A stretch of DNA of 64,000 bases from Calonectria ilicicola (taxonomy: Eukaryota > Ascomycota > Sordariomycetes > Hypocreales > Nectriaceae). Numbering within the stretch: position 1 is the stretch's first letter; each line of letters opens with the position of its first letter. Under the pieces are notes generated by a model. That model was not told the origin of the DNA and searched no databases. It saw only the letters and a program-made list of their open reading frames with translations. This document shows, one piece after another, positions 1-11,615 of the stretch. The stretch spans positions 6,262,001 to 6,326,000 of the forward strand of contig CP085825.1 of assembly GCA_020809705.1 (NCBI GenBank), read 5' to 3'. The position numbers and the translations under genes are program-made.

Positions 1-567
1 CAACCTATCAAGGCCTGATTAGATTTTCGTGGATAAATTCATCAAACCTCTGGGCTTTTTTGTACCAATATAATATCAATCTGTCAAAAAGGGGGGGGGA
101 AATCATGAAGAATCCCGCCGTCTAACTTGTTATTCTTTATTCAAGTGATACGTATTGTGGCTTATCAAAGTGGATGTGGTTGGCGGCTTAGTCAGTGGCT
201 TCAGGGCTGTCCGGTGGCGCGGGAACCCTGGCCAGCCTGAGGATTTGGAGGGGCTCATTCGCCAATGGAAGTTTGCATTTGCTTGGTGCTAGAAAACGTG
301 AGATTAGATAGGGACGGAGCCACTGAACCCTCTCTCACCTCACTTTCCACTCAACACTTTCTCCCTATCACGAGATTTCGCTGTTTCCTCCTTCCACCTA
401 CCACGTTTATTATTGCGCCCAAGATGCTTGTTCTATAGTTCTTATTTCTCGGAAATCTACCAGGGCTTTCCCGATCGGTCTGGTGCTCTCTTAAGCCTCT
501 TTGCCATTCTCCCACATTTTGCGACAACTTCTGCGCCGCGCCCTCGTGTTGACGGTCTCAACCCATC
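1..567. other. intergenic, promoter/leader of the PP2C gene
   Basis: No gene seen. There is a run of nine G at 91-99. From about 320 to 560 the + strand is rich in C and T, as in many filamentous-fungal leaders just ahead of a start codon. No clear TATA box was recognised. Confidence 0.5.
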
Positions 568-1806
568 ATGGCGACTTGTAACCGAACTGCCACAAGCACA
601 TTGCGATCCCTTTCGAGAGGTCAGTCTCCAGAGCAGAGCTGCTGCTCACTATTGCCTTCATATCCTGACCCTGCTACAGCCTCATCGAGACCCCCGACAC
701 GACCATTCCTTTGTCCCCTAAAAAAAGTACCGACCTGCCTCATGTCGCACTTTTACTCAACATCGACCAATACGCCCAAGTTCTCCTACCATATCGCCTC
801 CTCTTTCATCGCCAAAGATCGACCATATGATCCTTCCTCCCACGTATTCCACTTCAATCCCTACAACCGCATCCAGCCTCCACGAAACCGCCGTCCATCC
901 GCTCGTCCTGAATCTGGCCACGATGCCTTCTTTATTAGCAGGATCAACGATTCTGGCTCGGTAGCATTCGGTGTTGCCGACGGTGTTGGGGGTTGGGTAG
1001 ATTCGGGCGTCGACCCAGCAGATTTCTCCCACGGTTTTTGCGATTATATGGCTGTCGCCGCCCATGAGCATAACTCCGAGAACGATCCACCGCTTACCGC
1101 CAGGAGACTCATGCAAAAAGGATACGATTCTATTTGCTCTGATCGCAGCTTACGCGCCGGGGGAAGCACAGCCTGCGTAGCAATTGCAGGAGCTGACGGC
1201 ACTTTGGATGTGGCGAACCTCGGAGACTCCGGCTTCTTACAATTGCGACTAAACGGCGTGCACACCTATTCCGAGCCCCAAACACACGCCTTCAATACTC
1301 CTTTCCAACTATCGCTTGTTCCTCCCAGTGTTGCCGCCCGCATGGCTGCATTTGGTGGGGCTCAGTTGAGCGATCTGCCACGAGACGCTGATGTTACCCA
1401 ACATTCACTTCGCCATGGAGATGTTCTTGTATTTGCAACAGATGGTGTCCTGGACAATCTCTTCAACCAAGACATCCTACGAATCGCTAGCAAGATTTTG
1501 GTCTCAAGTGGTGCTTGGGTGATGACAGAGGCCGGTGGCGCTCATGTGGCTGATAATTTGGGACCGCTCGTCGAGTTGCCTGAAAACACCAACCGCAAGA
1601 CCGTGACACTGCAGAGCTTGCTCGCAACCGAAATTGTGACAGCCGCGAAACGGGCGAGTGTCAACACCAAATTGGACGGCCCCTTTGCCAAGGAAGTCCA
1701 GAAGTACTATCCCCAGGAGAATTGGCACGGTGGCAAGGTTGATGACATTTGCGTAATTGTCGCTGTAGTCAATGAGGAAACGGGATCGGTGAAAAGCAAG
1801 TTGTGA
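568..1806 (+). CDS. PTC7: PTC7-like mitochondrial PP2C protein phosphatase
   Basis: Single-exon gene of 412 aa. It is a metal-dependent Ser/Thr phosphatase of the PP2C/SpoIIE fold, closest in layout to Ptc7, which in yeast acts in mitochondria (coenzyme Q regulation). Visible PP2C motifs are VADGVGGW (about 136-143, metal-binding Asp), GGSTACVA (198-205), NLGDSG (217-222), ATDGVLDNLF (290-299) and DDICVIV near 392-398 with the second metal-binding Asp. The first 60 residues are rich in Arg, Ser and Thr and poor in acids, consistent with a mitochondrial presequence, so I chose the ATG at 568. The in-frame ATG at 742 would give a 354-aa form without most of the presequence. Function is by family; targeting is inferred. 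Confidence 0.9.
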   Translation: MATCNRTATSTLRSLSRGQSPEQSCCSLLPSYPDPATASSRPPTRPFLCPLKKVPTCLMSHFYSTSTNTPKFSYHIASSFIAKDRPYDPSSHVFHFNPYNRIQPPRNRRPSARPESGHDAFFISRINDSGSVAFGVADGVGGWVDSGVDPADFSHGFCDYMAVAAHEHNSENDPPLTARRLMQKGYDSICSDRSLRAGGSTACVAIAGADGTLDVANLGDSGFLQLRLNGVHTYSEPQTHAFNTPFQLSLVPPSVAARMAAFGGAQLSDLPRDADVTQHSLRHGDVLVFATDGVLDNLFNQDILRIASKILVSSGAWVMTEAGGAHVADNLGPLVELPENTNRKTVTLQSLLATEIVTAAKRASVNTKLDGPFAKEVQKYYPQENWHGGKVDDICVIVAVVNEETGSVKSKL

Positions 1807-4688
1807 TTTTCCAGCGCGCATCGGTTTGAACATAAAGTACGAAATATAGAGGCGGGAAACGCAAGCATCTTGGGATCATGGGCATGAATGTTAGGAGTCA
1901 AAATAGAGCCGGGTGAACAAGGGTTGGGTTGCCCAAGTCTTCGGGCGTGTATATAAGGTGGCAAACCTGGTATGACTTGATGCGCATTGTTAATATGAAT
2001 GATAATTTCTTGATTTTGTATTTACCATGATTTAGATAGCATCTTGCAGAAAGCAGTTTGAAAATGTATGATCTTCAGCCTAACGTCGCCAGGTCCATGA
2101 TTAATCAATGCTCCGAAGAGATGTAAAGAAGGAAAAGTCGCAAAATGGTCAAATTCTTATTCGGCCAATAAAAGAGATAATCCGAGGGAAATGTGCAATT
2201 GATGCGAAACTCAATGTGCGGCCTGGAGTAGACGTATGTGGGATGATGACCCAGCATTTAAGGCGTTGCACAGTATGCGACACACGGCCTGACATCACCA
2301 CCACATCAACCGGCTTATACTACTGGTCAGGCCCCCAATTCAGACAACAGCCAGGGCTACAAGAAGAGCCCGTCGGTGTAGGGAGCTTTGACTCAAGATT
2401 ATATAACCGAAATCCGATCGAGATCTGCGAGGCATGTGTCAATTATAACGCCCTATCAGACCACCATGACTTATATCGAACCATGTCCAATCGGGTTTGC
2501 AACCTACACTGTCAATCCTATTCTATACTCCCTAGGCACATTAAAACCTCGATAACAGATCTAAGACTAGGTAAATAGTCGTGTCGGGAAAATGGCCGGC
2601 AGAAAAGTGCTCGCCATAACAGCTTTCATATTAGACCGGATGTAGCGAGGCCTCAGGCATACTCCCTAGGTTAAGCCAGTATGAAATGTTGGCTATCTTC
2701 GACTAAAAGGCTTAGTAAATATGAGGGACCATAGAGTCTATTTCTCAATTCATAAAAGTGATATTGGGGGTTAAATGCTCCCAGGCTTAGTGGTGCGCAT
2801 GTTGACCTTAGTAATCGCCAAGATGCTACCAAGCCTAATTCCAACCCCAGCAGAGCCTAAAGCCCATTTATTTTTTTTAAAATGATAGAGGTTATGGGGC
2901 GATCTATACAGCTGGGAACGTTTCGTCAGGTTGGCGGATCCGGATTAGTAAGACGCCATTTGGATACTCGGTGATTGTGTCACAAGAGGTCTCCATCACG
3001 GCGCGCCAGGTCTTACTTCTGGAATATCCACGGGAGCGAAATCGGCAATGTAACAACTCAAGTCGCGATAAACTAGGTGGGAGCGTTTTGGAAATTGGAT
3101 ACGTAACCGAATACAATGCTGGGGAGCTGGGACACAAGCTACTTTCATCATTACATCGTAGATGCACTAACAAACTTGGATCATGTTCGGAGCAGGGTAT
3201 AAGGACTGAGCGAGATTTTGACAAAGATCTGAAGGACAAAGGCGGAAAGGGGGCGTGGGCAGTGACGCAAGAGGTGTACGTTGAAAGAGGGTGGGGGTCT
3301 CGTCCGGGGTGCGGCTCTGCGGTCCAAATAGACGATTCTGGGGAGTGGGTTATATCTGGGGTCACACGAGGTTCAAACAATGGTTAAACCAGAGGTGACA
3401 AGACCTACATGATATCGTTGAACGGCCAACCTTGGAATGCCGCGGCCTCCAGGCATGACAACAACAGTAGGGGCATTGCACAGCATTATCAAAATGGGTC
3501 GCGGAATAATAGTGTCGCAACCTGATAGGCCCTGCAATGGAATGTATGACAAAACCAATCACTTACACCGCCGGCAATGTGATATCAAAGACAATGTGTG
3601 ATGTCGACATCCCTGTGGCTTTTGACGCGTTTTCACTTCACATCATTCTACAAAAAGATATCCTAATAAGTTGGTCTGAAAACGCAATTGAAATTGACCC
3701 CTTGATGGCGAACGCCGCACCAGTAAAGGGGTTCGAGCGCAGAATATGATGGCCGAGAGTTTGAGTCAAGATGCGACAAGATATCCTGCAAGGGTGACAG
3801 ATAGTAGAGTGTGCTGTCGCCATTTTAGCGGCTTATGCACAGTCGCCGCCGCATGGCGGCCTGCGTTAGCGCTGCAGCTGATTTCCGATGACCCTTTGTT
3901 TCCTATCTCGCTGCGTCTCGCGTTGTTTTCACACAACTGCCGGCACCCGGGGGAAACCACTGCATTGGCCTCTGGCGGTGAGGCTATCGGGGCAAGTCAT
4001 CGTTTCACTCGGCTAGGAATAACGGGAAATCTCGCGACGATACTCCCAGCCTCGGGACTTTCGCCTGTCTTGTTCTTGGTCAAGGCGTTGGCCTGGGTGA
4101 CAGAGTTTCGGGAGTTGGGTCGGCCTAACATACTCCGCCTCCCAGTGATGGAGACGAGACCAGTGACGATGAATCTGAGATATGAGCGTCGACCTTTGTA
4201 AGGGCGCCCCTATAAGCTGTATTACCTGGAGCACGTTTCTCTCAGGATGGCTTCTGCTAATGCGAGATAAGAGCTCGGCAGATTGAGGGTTGAACTTGTT
4301 TTTTTTTTTTTTGCTGCTCGGCCATGCCCGAAGGGCCGTTGTCGGTGATCGAGCCCGGTAGCCCGCACCAACAAGGTTGCCAGAGGAGCCTTTGACAGGC
4401 GTCTGGGCGGCCCACCTCACCGGCGGATGAATAAATCGAGCCGGGATGGTGTCATTTAGCTTGTTATTCCATGCTAGATTGCCTAATAAGGGCAGAGGGG
4501 TACGCGCGTATCAATCTGATAAAAAGGCTGGGTCCTCCTGTCCTGGCCGATGGATGTCTGGCTCGTAGTTTTCACTTCCTCGACAGTCCTCGCTTCGAAT
4601 TGACCAACATATTGACCCCTTCAGTGCCAATTGACTTGGCGCAAACTCAATTAACAGTCCATCCCCTCAGGAGACCCCCAGACACACA
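1807..4688. other. 2.9 kb intergenic region, no recognised gene
   Basis: Short open frames occur (2108-2578 and 3746-4201 on +, 4013-4420 on -) but none resembles a known family or has the codon preference of the neighbouring genes. The part from about 1950 to 2900 is more A/T-rich than the flanks. The 12-mer ATACTCCCTAGG occurs twice, near 2525 and 2658. A 14-T run lies at 4299-4312. A decayed element is possible but I saw no terminal repeats or transposase remnant. Confidence 0.4.
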
Positions 4689-5401
4689 ATGGCAGCCGTG
4701 GAAGTTCAGAATGCGCCTGGAGCCGAGCTCGGTCCTCTTGCAAACGGCTCTCCAGAATTCCCAATTGAAGAGATCAACCAGGACTTTCTGGTAAACGGGC
4801 GTTATCTGATCCAATCACCGTATACTGAGCAGCAACACTTGCTCGACCTGGAATCAGTCAACCATGAGAATGGGCTTCTAGCAAGGGGCCTGACTCGTTT
4901 CCGAGCCCTTCGTGAGGACTACGCGACGGCGCCTTATGCGGATTCATTTAACTGGCCCGAAGTCATTTCCGAAGTAAAGCGTCTAGCCGCGGAGTCCGGT
5001 AAGGGCTTCAAACAGACGTCATTTTACATTGTTGCTTTCCGGTCGCAAATCAAGACAAGCACAGAATACGCCGATCTCGGCCGTTTGGATAAGGCGGCTC
5101 ATGCTGAGGCGGTGGCCAGTGGAGGATTCCTCAAGTAAGATGCAGATTTGGGTGGATATAGGTGAATATTTGGCTGACAAGGATCAGATACTGGTTCGGA
5201 GAGCCGGACTCGGATTTGCGGAACCTGGCCACTTGCGTCTGGAGGACGAGAGAGGACGCCAAGAACGGTGGTCGAGGGCCGGCACATCGAGAAGCTGCAG
5301 GCGCGACTCGCGCGATGTATGCATTTTGGAAGATTGACCAACACCGACTAATCATCCATGACAATGTGGAGTCCTGGGAGATCATTCCTTGGGAGGAGTG
5401 A
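4689..5401 (+). CDS. UPF0643 family protein
   Basis: Two exons, 4689-5134 and 5188-5401, give 219 aa. The intron (53 nt) has donor GTAAGA, a GGCTGAC branch sequence and a CAG acceptor. The second exon restores the family signature YWFGEPDSDLRNLATCVW, which is the recognisable core of the fungal UPF0643 family (S. pombe SPAPB2B2.08 type), followed by an Arg/Ala helix segment and the conserved C-terminal HDNVESWEI. The family has no established function, so none is assigned. There is no signal peptide or membrane segment. Without splicing the frame would stop right after exon 1 and lose the conserved half, which makes the intron certain in practice. Confidence 0.88.
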
Positions 5402-6193
5402 GCCGGGTACTCTGGGGGATACTGCGGAAATAGAAGCTGTTTTAGAGGGCTTTACTATACAATGTTCAGGCTCAGGTATGCGGTAATTAATGACTCCCAC
5501 CTACAGCTAAATACGTCGGCTTTCTCGCCAGTTGGCGATGAGGTTTCAGGCTATGCGCATATCAGCTGCACGAACCGAATGTGGACGAGAAGTAATGAAT
5601 TTTTTTTTAGTCATGGTTGGGGTATAGGATATTGTACGGTGGACATGGTTGGAATAAAAAAAGGACATAGACAAAAATAAAGGCGTTTTTTATTATTATT
5701 ATTTGGGGTGGTATTTTTGTGTTCTGCCGCAGATCTGCATCAAGTCGCACTTCTTATTAGAGAACTGAGTAAGATACCTGGCTGCTGCATTCACATGCAT
5801 GTGTTCGGGCCAGACATATGGAAATATGATTTGCCCCAATGGATAAAGTTGGTGATCAGAGATACTGGCCGTTGGAAAAGAAAGCTCGAAAGAATACCCT
5901 TTAGAGGAACTCGTTTTCTCCAACACCTACTCAAAGCTAAACTCGCTCAATCGGGTGCAAGGGCACTTGTGAGGTTATCATAGTACATTTCCCGTAGCGA
6001 CGCAGGATATATAAATCTGCCGCCCTTCACCGCCCTCATCCCACAACGCCCACAAATCGGGTACGAAAAGTTCGATATTCCCACTTCCAGAGCCCCGAGC
6101 CCCGAGGATCTTGCAACACCACCCGCTCGTCTGCGCCGACCGACTCTCCGTCCCCCACGGCCCCGTGAATATTCCTCCCGAACCTCTGTCAAA
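5402..6193. other. intergenic, eIF3h promoter
   Basis: No supported gene. A short frame at 5708-5983 has no recognisable similarity. Pyrimidine-rich sequence increases towards 6193, as expected for the leader of the downstream translation-factor gene. Confidence 0.4.
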
Positions 6194-7431
6194 ATGGGTG
6201 ACGTTCCTAAAGAAACGCCTTTCCAGGCGGTCCAGGTCGAGGCTCTGGTGAGTCCAACTGCCCCGCCCCACCTTGGGGCCTCCCCTCATGAAGCATGAGA
6301 GATGAGAGGTGGGAGTATTGACGGCGCGCCTGTAGGTCATCATGAAGATTGCCAAGCACTGCTCCTCGGCCTTCCCCTCCACCGCGACCGGTTCGATCGT
6401 CGGTATGGACCAGAACGATGTCCTCGAGGTTACAAACACCTTCCCCTTCCCCTCCGTCGACGGCGCCACCTCCGACAGCCACCAGAACGACGCCTCGCTG
6501 CTCGCCTCCGCTGCTCCCCGACAGAAGCTCAACATCGCCTACCAGAACGACATGATCCGACACTTGAAGGAGGTCAATGTTGATGCCAACAACGTTGGTT
6601 GGTACACCAGCGCGACCATGGGCAACTTCCTCAACTTGAGCTTCGTCGAGAACCAGGTTCATTACCAGAAGGACAACGAAAACACCGTCGCGCTCGTCTA
6701 CGATGCCAGCAAGAGCTCTCAGGGCAACCTGACCCTTCGGGCATTCCGCCTGTCCCCTGCCTTCATGGCCGCTTACAAGGAGGGCAAGTTCACAACTGAG
6801 ACGTGAGTCAATATTGAACCCTGAGGATGCGACTTGGCATATGGAGCTGACTTTGGACAAATTATACAGCCTGCAAAAGTCCAAGCTTTCTTTCAAGGAC
6901 ATCCTTGTCGAGTACCCCATCAACGTGCACAACTCCCACCTCCTCACTACCTTCCTCCACCAGACCCCCTCGGCCCCTATCCAAGGCGAGATTGAACAGC
7001 CTAACTCGCTGGCCGACCTCAACCGCGAGACCGTGAAGCCTCCTCTGTACCCTTCCATCGATGCTCTCGATGTAGCGATCGACCCCTTCCTCGAGAAGAC
7101 CTGCGACCTCCTTTTGGAGAGCATCGAGTCGCACTACACCGACCTCAACAACTTCCAGTTTTACCAGCGACAGCTTGGCCGAGAGCAGACCAAGATTACA
7201 CAATGGCAGGCAAAGCGCAAGGCTGAGAATGCTCAGCGTGCCGCCGCTAAGCAGTCCCTTCTCCCTGAGGACGAGTGGCAGCGACTGTTCAAGCTGCCCC
7301 AAGAGCCTAGCCGGCTTGAGGGCATGTTGAACGCCAAGCAGGTGGAACAGTACAGCAAGCAAGTAGATGGATTCACGGCAAATGTCAGTGCCAAGATGTT
7401 CGCTGTGAGGGAGAACTTGTTGCCAAAATAA
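6194..7431 (+). CDS. eif3h: eukaryotic translation initiation factor 3 subunit H
   Basis: Three exons, 6194-6247, 6336-6802 and 6870-7431, encode 360 aa. Introns have GTGAGT donors and TAG/CAG acceptors. The first exon supplies only 18 codons ([18 protein letters not shown]), then an MPN domain follows over about residues 10-150. The JAMM zinc motif (E..HxHx7SxxD) is absent, as expected for eIF3h, a non-catalytic MPN subunit of the eIF3 scaffold. The C-terminal half is helical and charged, with [17 protein letters not shown] and a [14 protein letters not shown] helix typical of the family. Length matches fungal eIF3h (about 360-370 aa). The product is cytoplasmic and acts in 43S pre-initiation complex assembly; this is family knowledge. 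Confidence 0.95.
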
Positions 7432-9398
7432 ATGGGGTTTGGAGAGGATACACGGTGTCTCGAGGGAATTTTGGGAAAATGAGACGCTCAGTGACGGCTT
7501 GCATTGGCGGCGTTCCGGACAATGTGGAATATAATTGAGTGCTGATCTAGATTTAAAGCGATGAGAAAGAGGAGCACTTAAAAAAAAAAAAAAGCAGACG
7601 CCAGAGGAGAGGTGATGATGATAATTACTGTGGTGATTGAATCATGCCTGGAATAGGTTGGAGGGAGCTTACCCAGCCCTCGAGACGAAGGATGCATGTA
7701 TGGTTTATGGAAATGACAAAAACCTACCTTGGTATACTAACTCGACGGCCTTTCCACAAGTAAGGCCCATCGAGACTTGAGTAGTATGAGAATAAATGTT
7801 AAAAAAGAAGAAACATTATCATGACATGGCGTGTGTCAAGTCGGAACGGAGCTCTACGTGTTGACGCTAGGTAAACGAAGCTTGCCGACCAGCCGTGGCC
7901 CAGTATCTACGATATAACCCTTGAAAGATTATCACCCCCTGCTTTCCCGCCATTCCCTAGCTGCCTAATGAATAAATGGTATCTAAATAAAATATTTTAT
8001 ATATACTTTACACATTTATTTATTTTAAGTATCAAATTGGCATTCAGAGCGGTCAAGTTCTGCTATAGCCAAGATGAAGAAGTCACATGGGGACAATCTT
8101 TCATGTGGTACATTGTAAGCACAAGCGAAGAGCAGATTATCTGTTTGACTCGGGCAAGACATGATTGCCAGTGGTTGGACCGGATCTCGACGCCAAATGT
8201 CCGCTGCGTAGCTGTTTTGGGGGTAAGATGGACATGGTGGGGCTTCTTTGTGTTCCTTGGGGCAATCAGACTACTACACTGACAAGCCACGCCACTTGTC
8301 CAGAGAGGCCTGCCGGGCGGTCGAGCGAGGATCAAGACTGGGGACCCAGTTGGAAACCAGGGAGCTGCAGCGCCAGGCACAAAGGCGACGGTGCTCGGCC
8401 TCCGGGGACGGAGGGTCCGAGAGCCAAGCGAATGAGGGGAGAGGCGAGAGGGGAGAGGCGACATGGAGGTGAATGTGGCACGGCATAAGACCTTGAAAGT
8501 TCATCTCACCAAAGTCAAGTCGGGTCATCCTTACCGTGGGGGACAAAAGTCTTGTAAGAATTGAGCTAGAGGATTAGTAGGGAAAACACGCAGTAAAGAT
8601 TGTCGAATCAAAGGTGGGCTGGCCCAGTCACGGCACCCGAAATCTCAACGTGGTCCCTGATGAGAAGAAAAAAAAAATTGCACCGAAGGGCACTTTAGCA
8701 CAGCGGGTAACGTAGCTGTTACGAATACGCCTAGCACTTGATCCCTCAGTTTTTGGGCGCCCGCCTCCCTGCTAGATGCATGCCGAGTTAGTAACAGGTA
8801 CCGCACCTCCAGACCCCACACGCTGTAACCTTCCGACCATCTGCCGCTCTGCTGCTCGGTTGCTCGAGGGATTGTTGCAGGATTGCAGGCGCAGCAAAAG
8901 CGAGGCGGTAGAGACGGGACAGTACAGCTAGCAAGGCGCCATCATGGAGGCTTTCACAGCGTAATCAATCAAGTATCTCGCCGAAAGTACCTCATCTCTC
9001 TTCGAGGCTGGGCACCACTGACACAGCAACACCCATGAAATGCCCCGCTTTAGCTCAGCGTTCCTCCGCCGGAGCAAAAAAATTTGCCCCTCCTTTTGTG
9101 CCGCTCCCACGTCCTCACCGCCCAGCCCACCCATGCATCCACCAAAAAACACCGCCAGAGGAAGGAGCTACCAACCCCTCCGAACGTACCCCTCCTTGGA
9201 CCCAGGCTTTTTTTTTTCGACCGCCTCTCAGCAACGAGCAATCGACCAGGCCCCACCTGTCCCATCTTATCGCTCGACACCTCTTGTCTTGGGTCTTTTC
9301 TTCCTACTTATTGAACTCCTCCTCCTTCTCTTCCCTTTTACTTTTTGTCCTTCTCTCTCTACAATCCACCCATTCCAACTCCCTCCTCCAAAGCCAAC
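7432..9398. other. intergenic, includes long C/T-rich SAHH leader
   Basis: No gene supported. A 13-A run is near 7580. The 3' part (about 9040-9398) is strongly C/T-rich on the + strand with a poly-T run near 9210, which is typical of the leaders of highly expressed fungal housekeeping genes. Upstream ATGs at about 9033 and 9132 may or may not be in the transcript; the transcription start cannot be read from sequence. Confidence 0.4.
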
Positions 9399-10748
9399 AT
9401 GTCTGCCCCCGCCCACAAGTTCAAGGTCGCCGACCTCTCCCTCGCCGCCTTCGGCCGCAAGGAGATCGAGCTCGCCGAGAATGAGATGCCCGGTCTCATG
9501 GCCACCCGTGCCAAGTACGCTACCGACCAGCCTCTCGCCGGTGCCCGCATTGCTGGCTGCCTTCACATGACCATCCAGACCGCTGTCCTCATCGAGACCC
9601 TCGTTGCCCTCGGTGCTGAGGTCACCTGGACCAGCTGCAACATCTTCAGCACCCAGGACCACGCCGCTGCTGCCATTGCTGCCGCTGGTGTCCCCGTCTT
9701 CGCCTGGAAGGGTGAGACCGAGGAGGAGTACAACTGGTGCCTTGAGCAGCAGCTCAGTGCCTTCAAGGATGACAAGAAGCTCAACCTCATCCTCGATGAC
9801 GGTGGTGACTTGACCTCCCTCGTCCACTCCAAGTACCCCGAGATGCTCAAGGACTGCTACGGTGTCTCTGAGGAGACCACCACTGGTGTCCACCACCTCT
9901 ACCGCATGCTCAAGGAGGGCAAGCTCCTCGTCCCTGCCATCAACGTCAACGACTCCGTTACCAAGTCCAAGTTCGACAACCTTTACGGCTGCCGTGAGTC
10001 CCTCATCGACGGTATCAAGCGTGCTACCGACGTCATGATTGCTGGCAAGGTCGCCGTTGTCGCCGGTTTCGGTGATGTCGGTAAGGGTTGTGCCCAGGCC
10101 CTCCACGGCATGGGTGCCCGTGTCCTCGTCACTGAGATTGACCCCATCAACGCCCTCCAGGCCGCCATGGCTGGTTACCAGGTCACCACCATGGAGAAGG
10201 CTGCCAAGATTGGTCAGATCTTCGTCACCACCACTGGTTGCCGTGACATCCTGACTGGTGAGCACTTCGAGGCTATGCCCAACGATGCCATCGTCTGCAA
10301 CATCGGTCACTTCGACATTGAGATTGACGTTGCCTGGCTCAAGGCCAACGCTGCCTCTGTCCAGAACATCAAGCCCCAGGTCGACCGCTTCCTCATGAAG
10401 AACGGCCGCCACGTCATCCTCCTTGCTGAGGGTCGTCTGGTCAACCTTGGCTGTGCCACTGGTCACTCTTCCTTCGTCATGTCCTGCTCCTTCACCAACC
10501 AGGTCCTTGCTCAGATTGCCCTCTACAAGGCCAAGGACGAGTCCTGGAGCAAGAAGTACGTTGAGTTCGCCTCCACCGGTGACCTCAAGACCGGTGTCTA
10601 CGTCCTTCCCAAGATCCTCGACGAGGAGGTTGCCCGTCTCCACCTTGCTCACTGCCAGGTCGAGCTCTCCACCCTTACCAAGGTCCAGGCTGAGTACCTC
10701 GGTCTCCCTGCCGAGGGTCCCTTCAAGGCTGAGATCTACCGCTACTAA
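9399..10748 (+). CDS. SAH1: S-adenosylhomocysteine hydrolase
   Basis: Intronless, 449 aa. It is the NAD-dependent enzyme that reversibly splits S-adenosylhomocysteine to adenosine and homocysteine, relieving inhibition of methyltransferases. Signatures are [15 protein letters not shown] (about 80-94), ILDDGGDLT (131-139), [14 protein letters not shown] (181-194), the NAD-binding GFGDVGKG (223-230), [11 protein letters not shown], and the family C-terminus KAEIYRY. The start [14 protein letters not shown] aligns with the family N-terminus; the same frame is open upstream to 9345 but that extension is leader sequence. Codons end almost always in C or G, the strongest bias in the window, suggesting high expression. 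It faces the reductase gene on the other strand. Confidence 0.98.
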   Translation: MSAPAHKFKVADLSLAAFGRKEIELAENEMPGLMATRAKYATDQPLAGARIAGCLHMTIQTAVLIETLVALGAEVTWTSCNIFSTQDHAAAAIAAAGVPVFAWKGETEEEYNWCLEQQLSAFKDDKKLNLILDDGGDLTSLVHSKYPEMLKDCYGVSEETTTGVHHLYRMLKEGKLLVPAINVNDSVTKSKFDNLYGCRESLIDGIKRATDVMIAGKVAVVAGFGDVGKGCAQALHGMGARVLVTEIDPINALQAAMAGYQVTTMEKAAKIGQIFVTTTGCRDILTGEHFEAMPNDAIVCNIGHFDIEIDVAWLKANAASVQNIKPQVDRFLMKNGRHVILLAEGRLVNLGCATGHSSFVMSCSFTNQVLAQIALYKAKDESWSKKYVEFASTGDLKTGVYVLPKILDEEVARLHLAHCQVELSTLTKVQAEYLGLPAEGPFKAEIYRY

Positions 10749-11615
10749 GCATATCGTATTTAATGATACCAAAAAGGATCCTTCAACTGGAATCCTACGT
10801 GTAACGAATCTTTCCACTTATTTCGGCACGGCAATCGGCAAAATTCTCTATTCAACAGCATGAACTAGTACGACATCTGGGCCGGGCGGGTAACCAGATT
10901 GTCTGCGGTTTTATTATATTTATTTCATGAATATTTCCCTTTTGTTTTTGCTCATTTTTGAATTGCTCCTGCTGCGTCGAGGACAATTCTTTGCAAGGTG
11001 CAGGAAGGGGCTAAAAAAATCTTGCTTTTTCAACAAAATGGCGTTGGCTTTTCTGCTAAACATGATTCCCCCTTTCGAAGCATGAATGGATGATGGAATG
11101 GACAGATGGATGGATTAAAATCCGAACTAAGAAACTCCCCAAGATAGGAAAAGGGGTAGGAACTGGAAAAAGGGCCCGTCAACCGTGGCCAGGGTAGAGT
11201 AGTCTTTCAATAACAAGAATTCTTACTCTCAAATATGGTTCCTTTTGCTTTTTGTGCAAACATGATCAAACGTAGCTAAAGATGAAGACCCGCTCCCTTG
11301 ATTTATTTTATCAGCACTAGCTGAACATGCGTCTAGTCTTGAACCTAACAGAATATACCTCTTGGATGATTGTGCTCCTGCGACGCCTTGATATCGTAAA
11401 ACTGAAGTGCTCAATTGGATGGCAAAAATAGTTAGAAAAGTACAAAGGCAAAATATTTTTCATTTGTTTAATTTATTCGGGAATACCAATTATGCTCTCA
11501 AATTGACCAGATGATCCTGGGGGAAAGCACTGCGGGTATAATCTTGCCAACGTTGTATTGTAACAGCGCCACTCTACCATCTATCCCATATTCTCCCACA
11601 TGATTCTATGGTCTA
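10749..11615. other. convergent 3' intergenic region
   Basis: This lies between the 3' ends of the SAHH gene (+) and the reductase gene (-). It is A/T-rich and holds no open frame of interest; it should contain both 3' UTRs. A short GGAATGGACAGATGGATGGA-type purine repeat is seen near 11095. Confidence 0.5.

Noticed and set aside
1957..1967. GGTGGCAAA proteasome-associated element
   Set aside because: It is in the 3' region of the PP2C gene, far from any proteasome gene, so probably chance.
2108..2578. 156-codon frame with several CxxC-like pairs
   Set aside because: The Cys pairs do not fit a known zinc-binding pattern, codon use is unlike neighbours and no family is recognised.
3746..4420. 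overlapping frames on both strands (3746-4201 +, 4013-4420 -)
   Set aside because: No domain and no codon preference; probably chance in G/C-rich DNA.
8695..8760. tRNA-like stretch (AGCACAGCGGGTAACG and following)
   Set aside because: No B-box GGTTCGANNCC and no cloverleaf with a 7-bp acceptor stem could be drawn.
9267..10817. 516-codon open frame on the minus strand opposite the SAHH gene
   Set aside because: It exactly mirrors a gene with extreme C-ending codon bias, which removes stops from the opposite strand; the translation is low-complexity Gly/Val/Asp/Leu with no domain.
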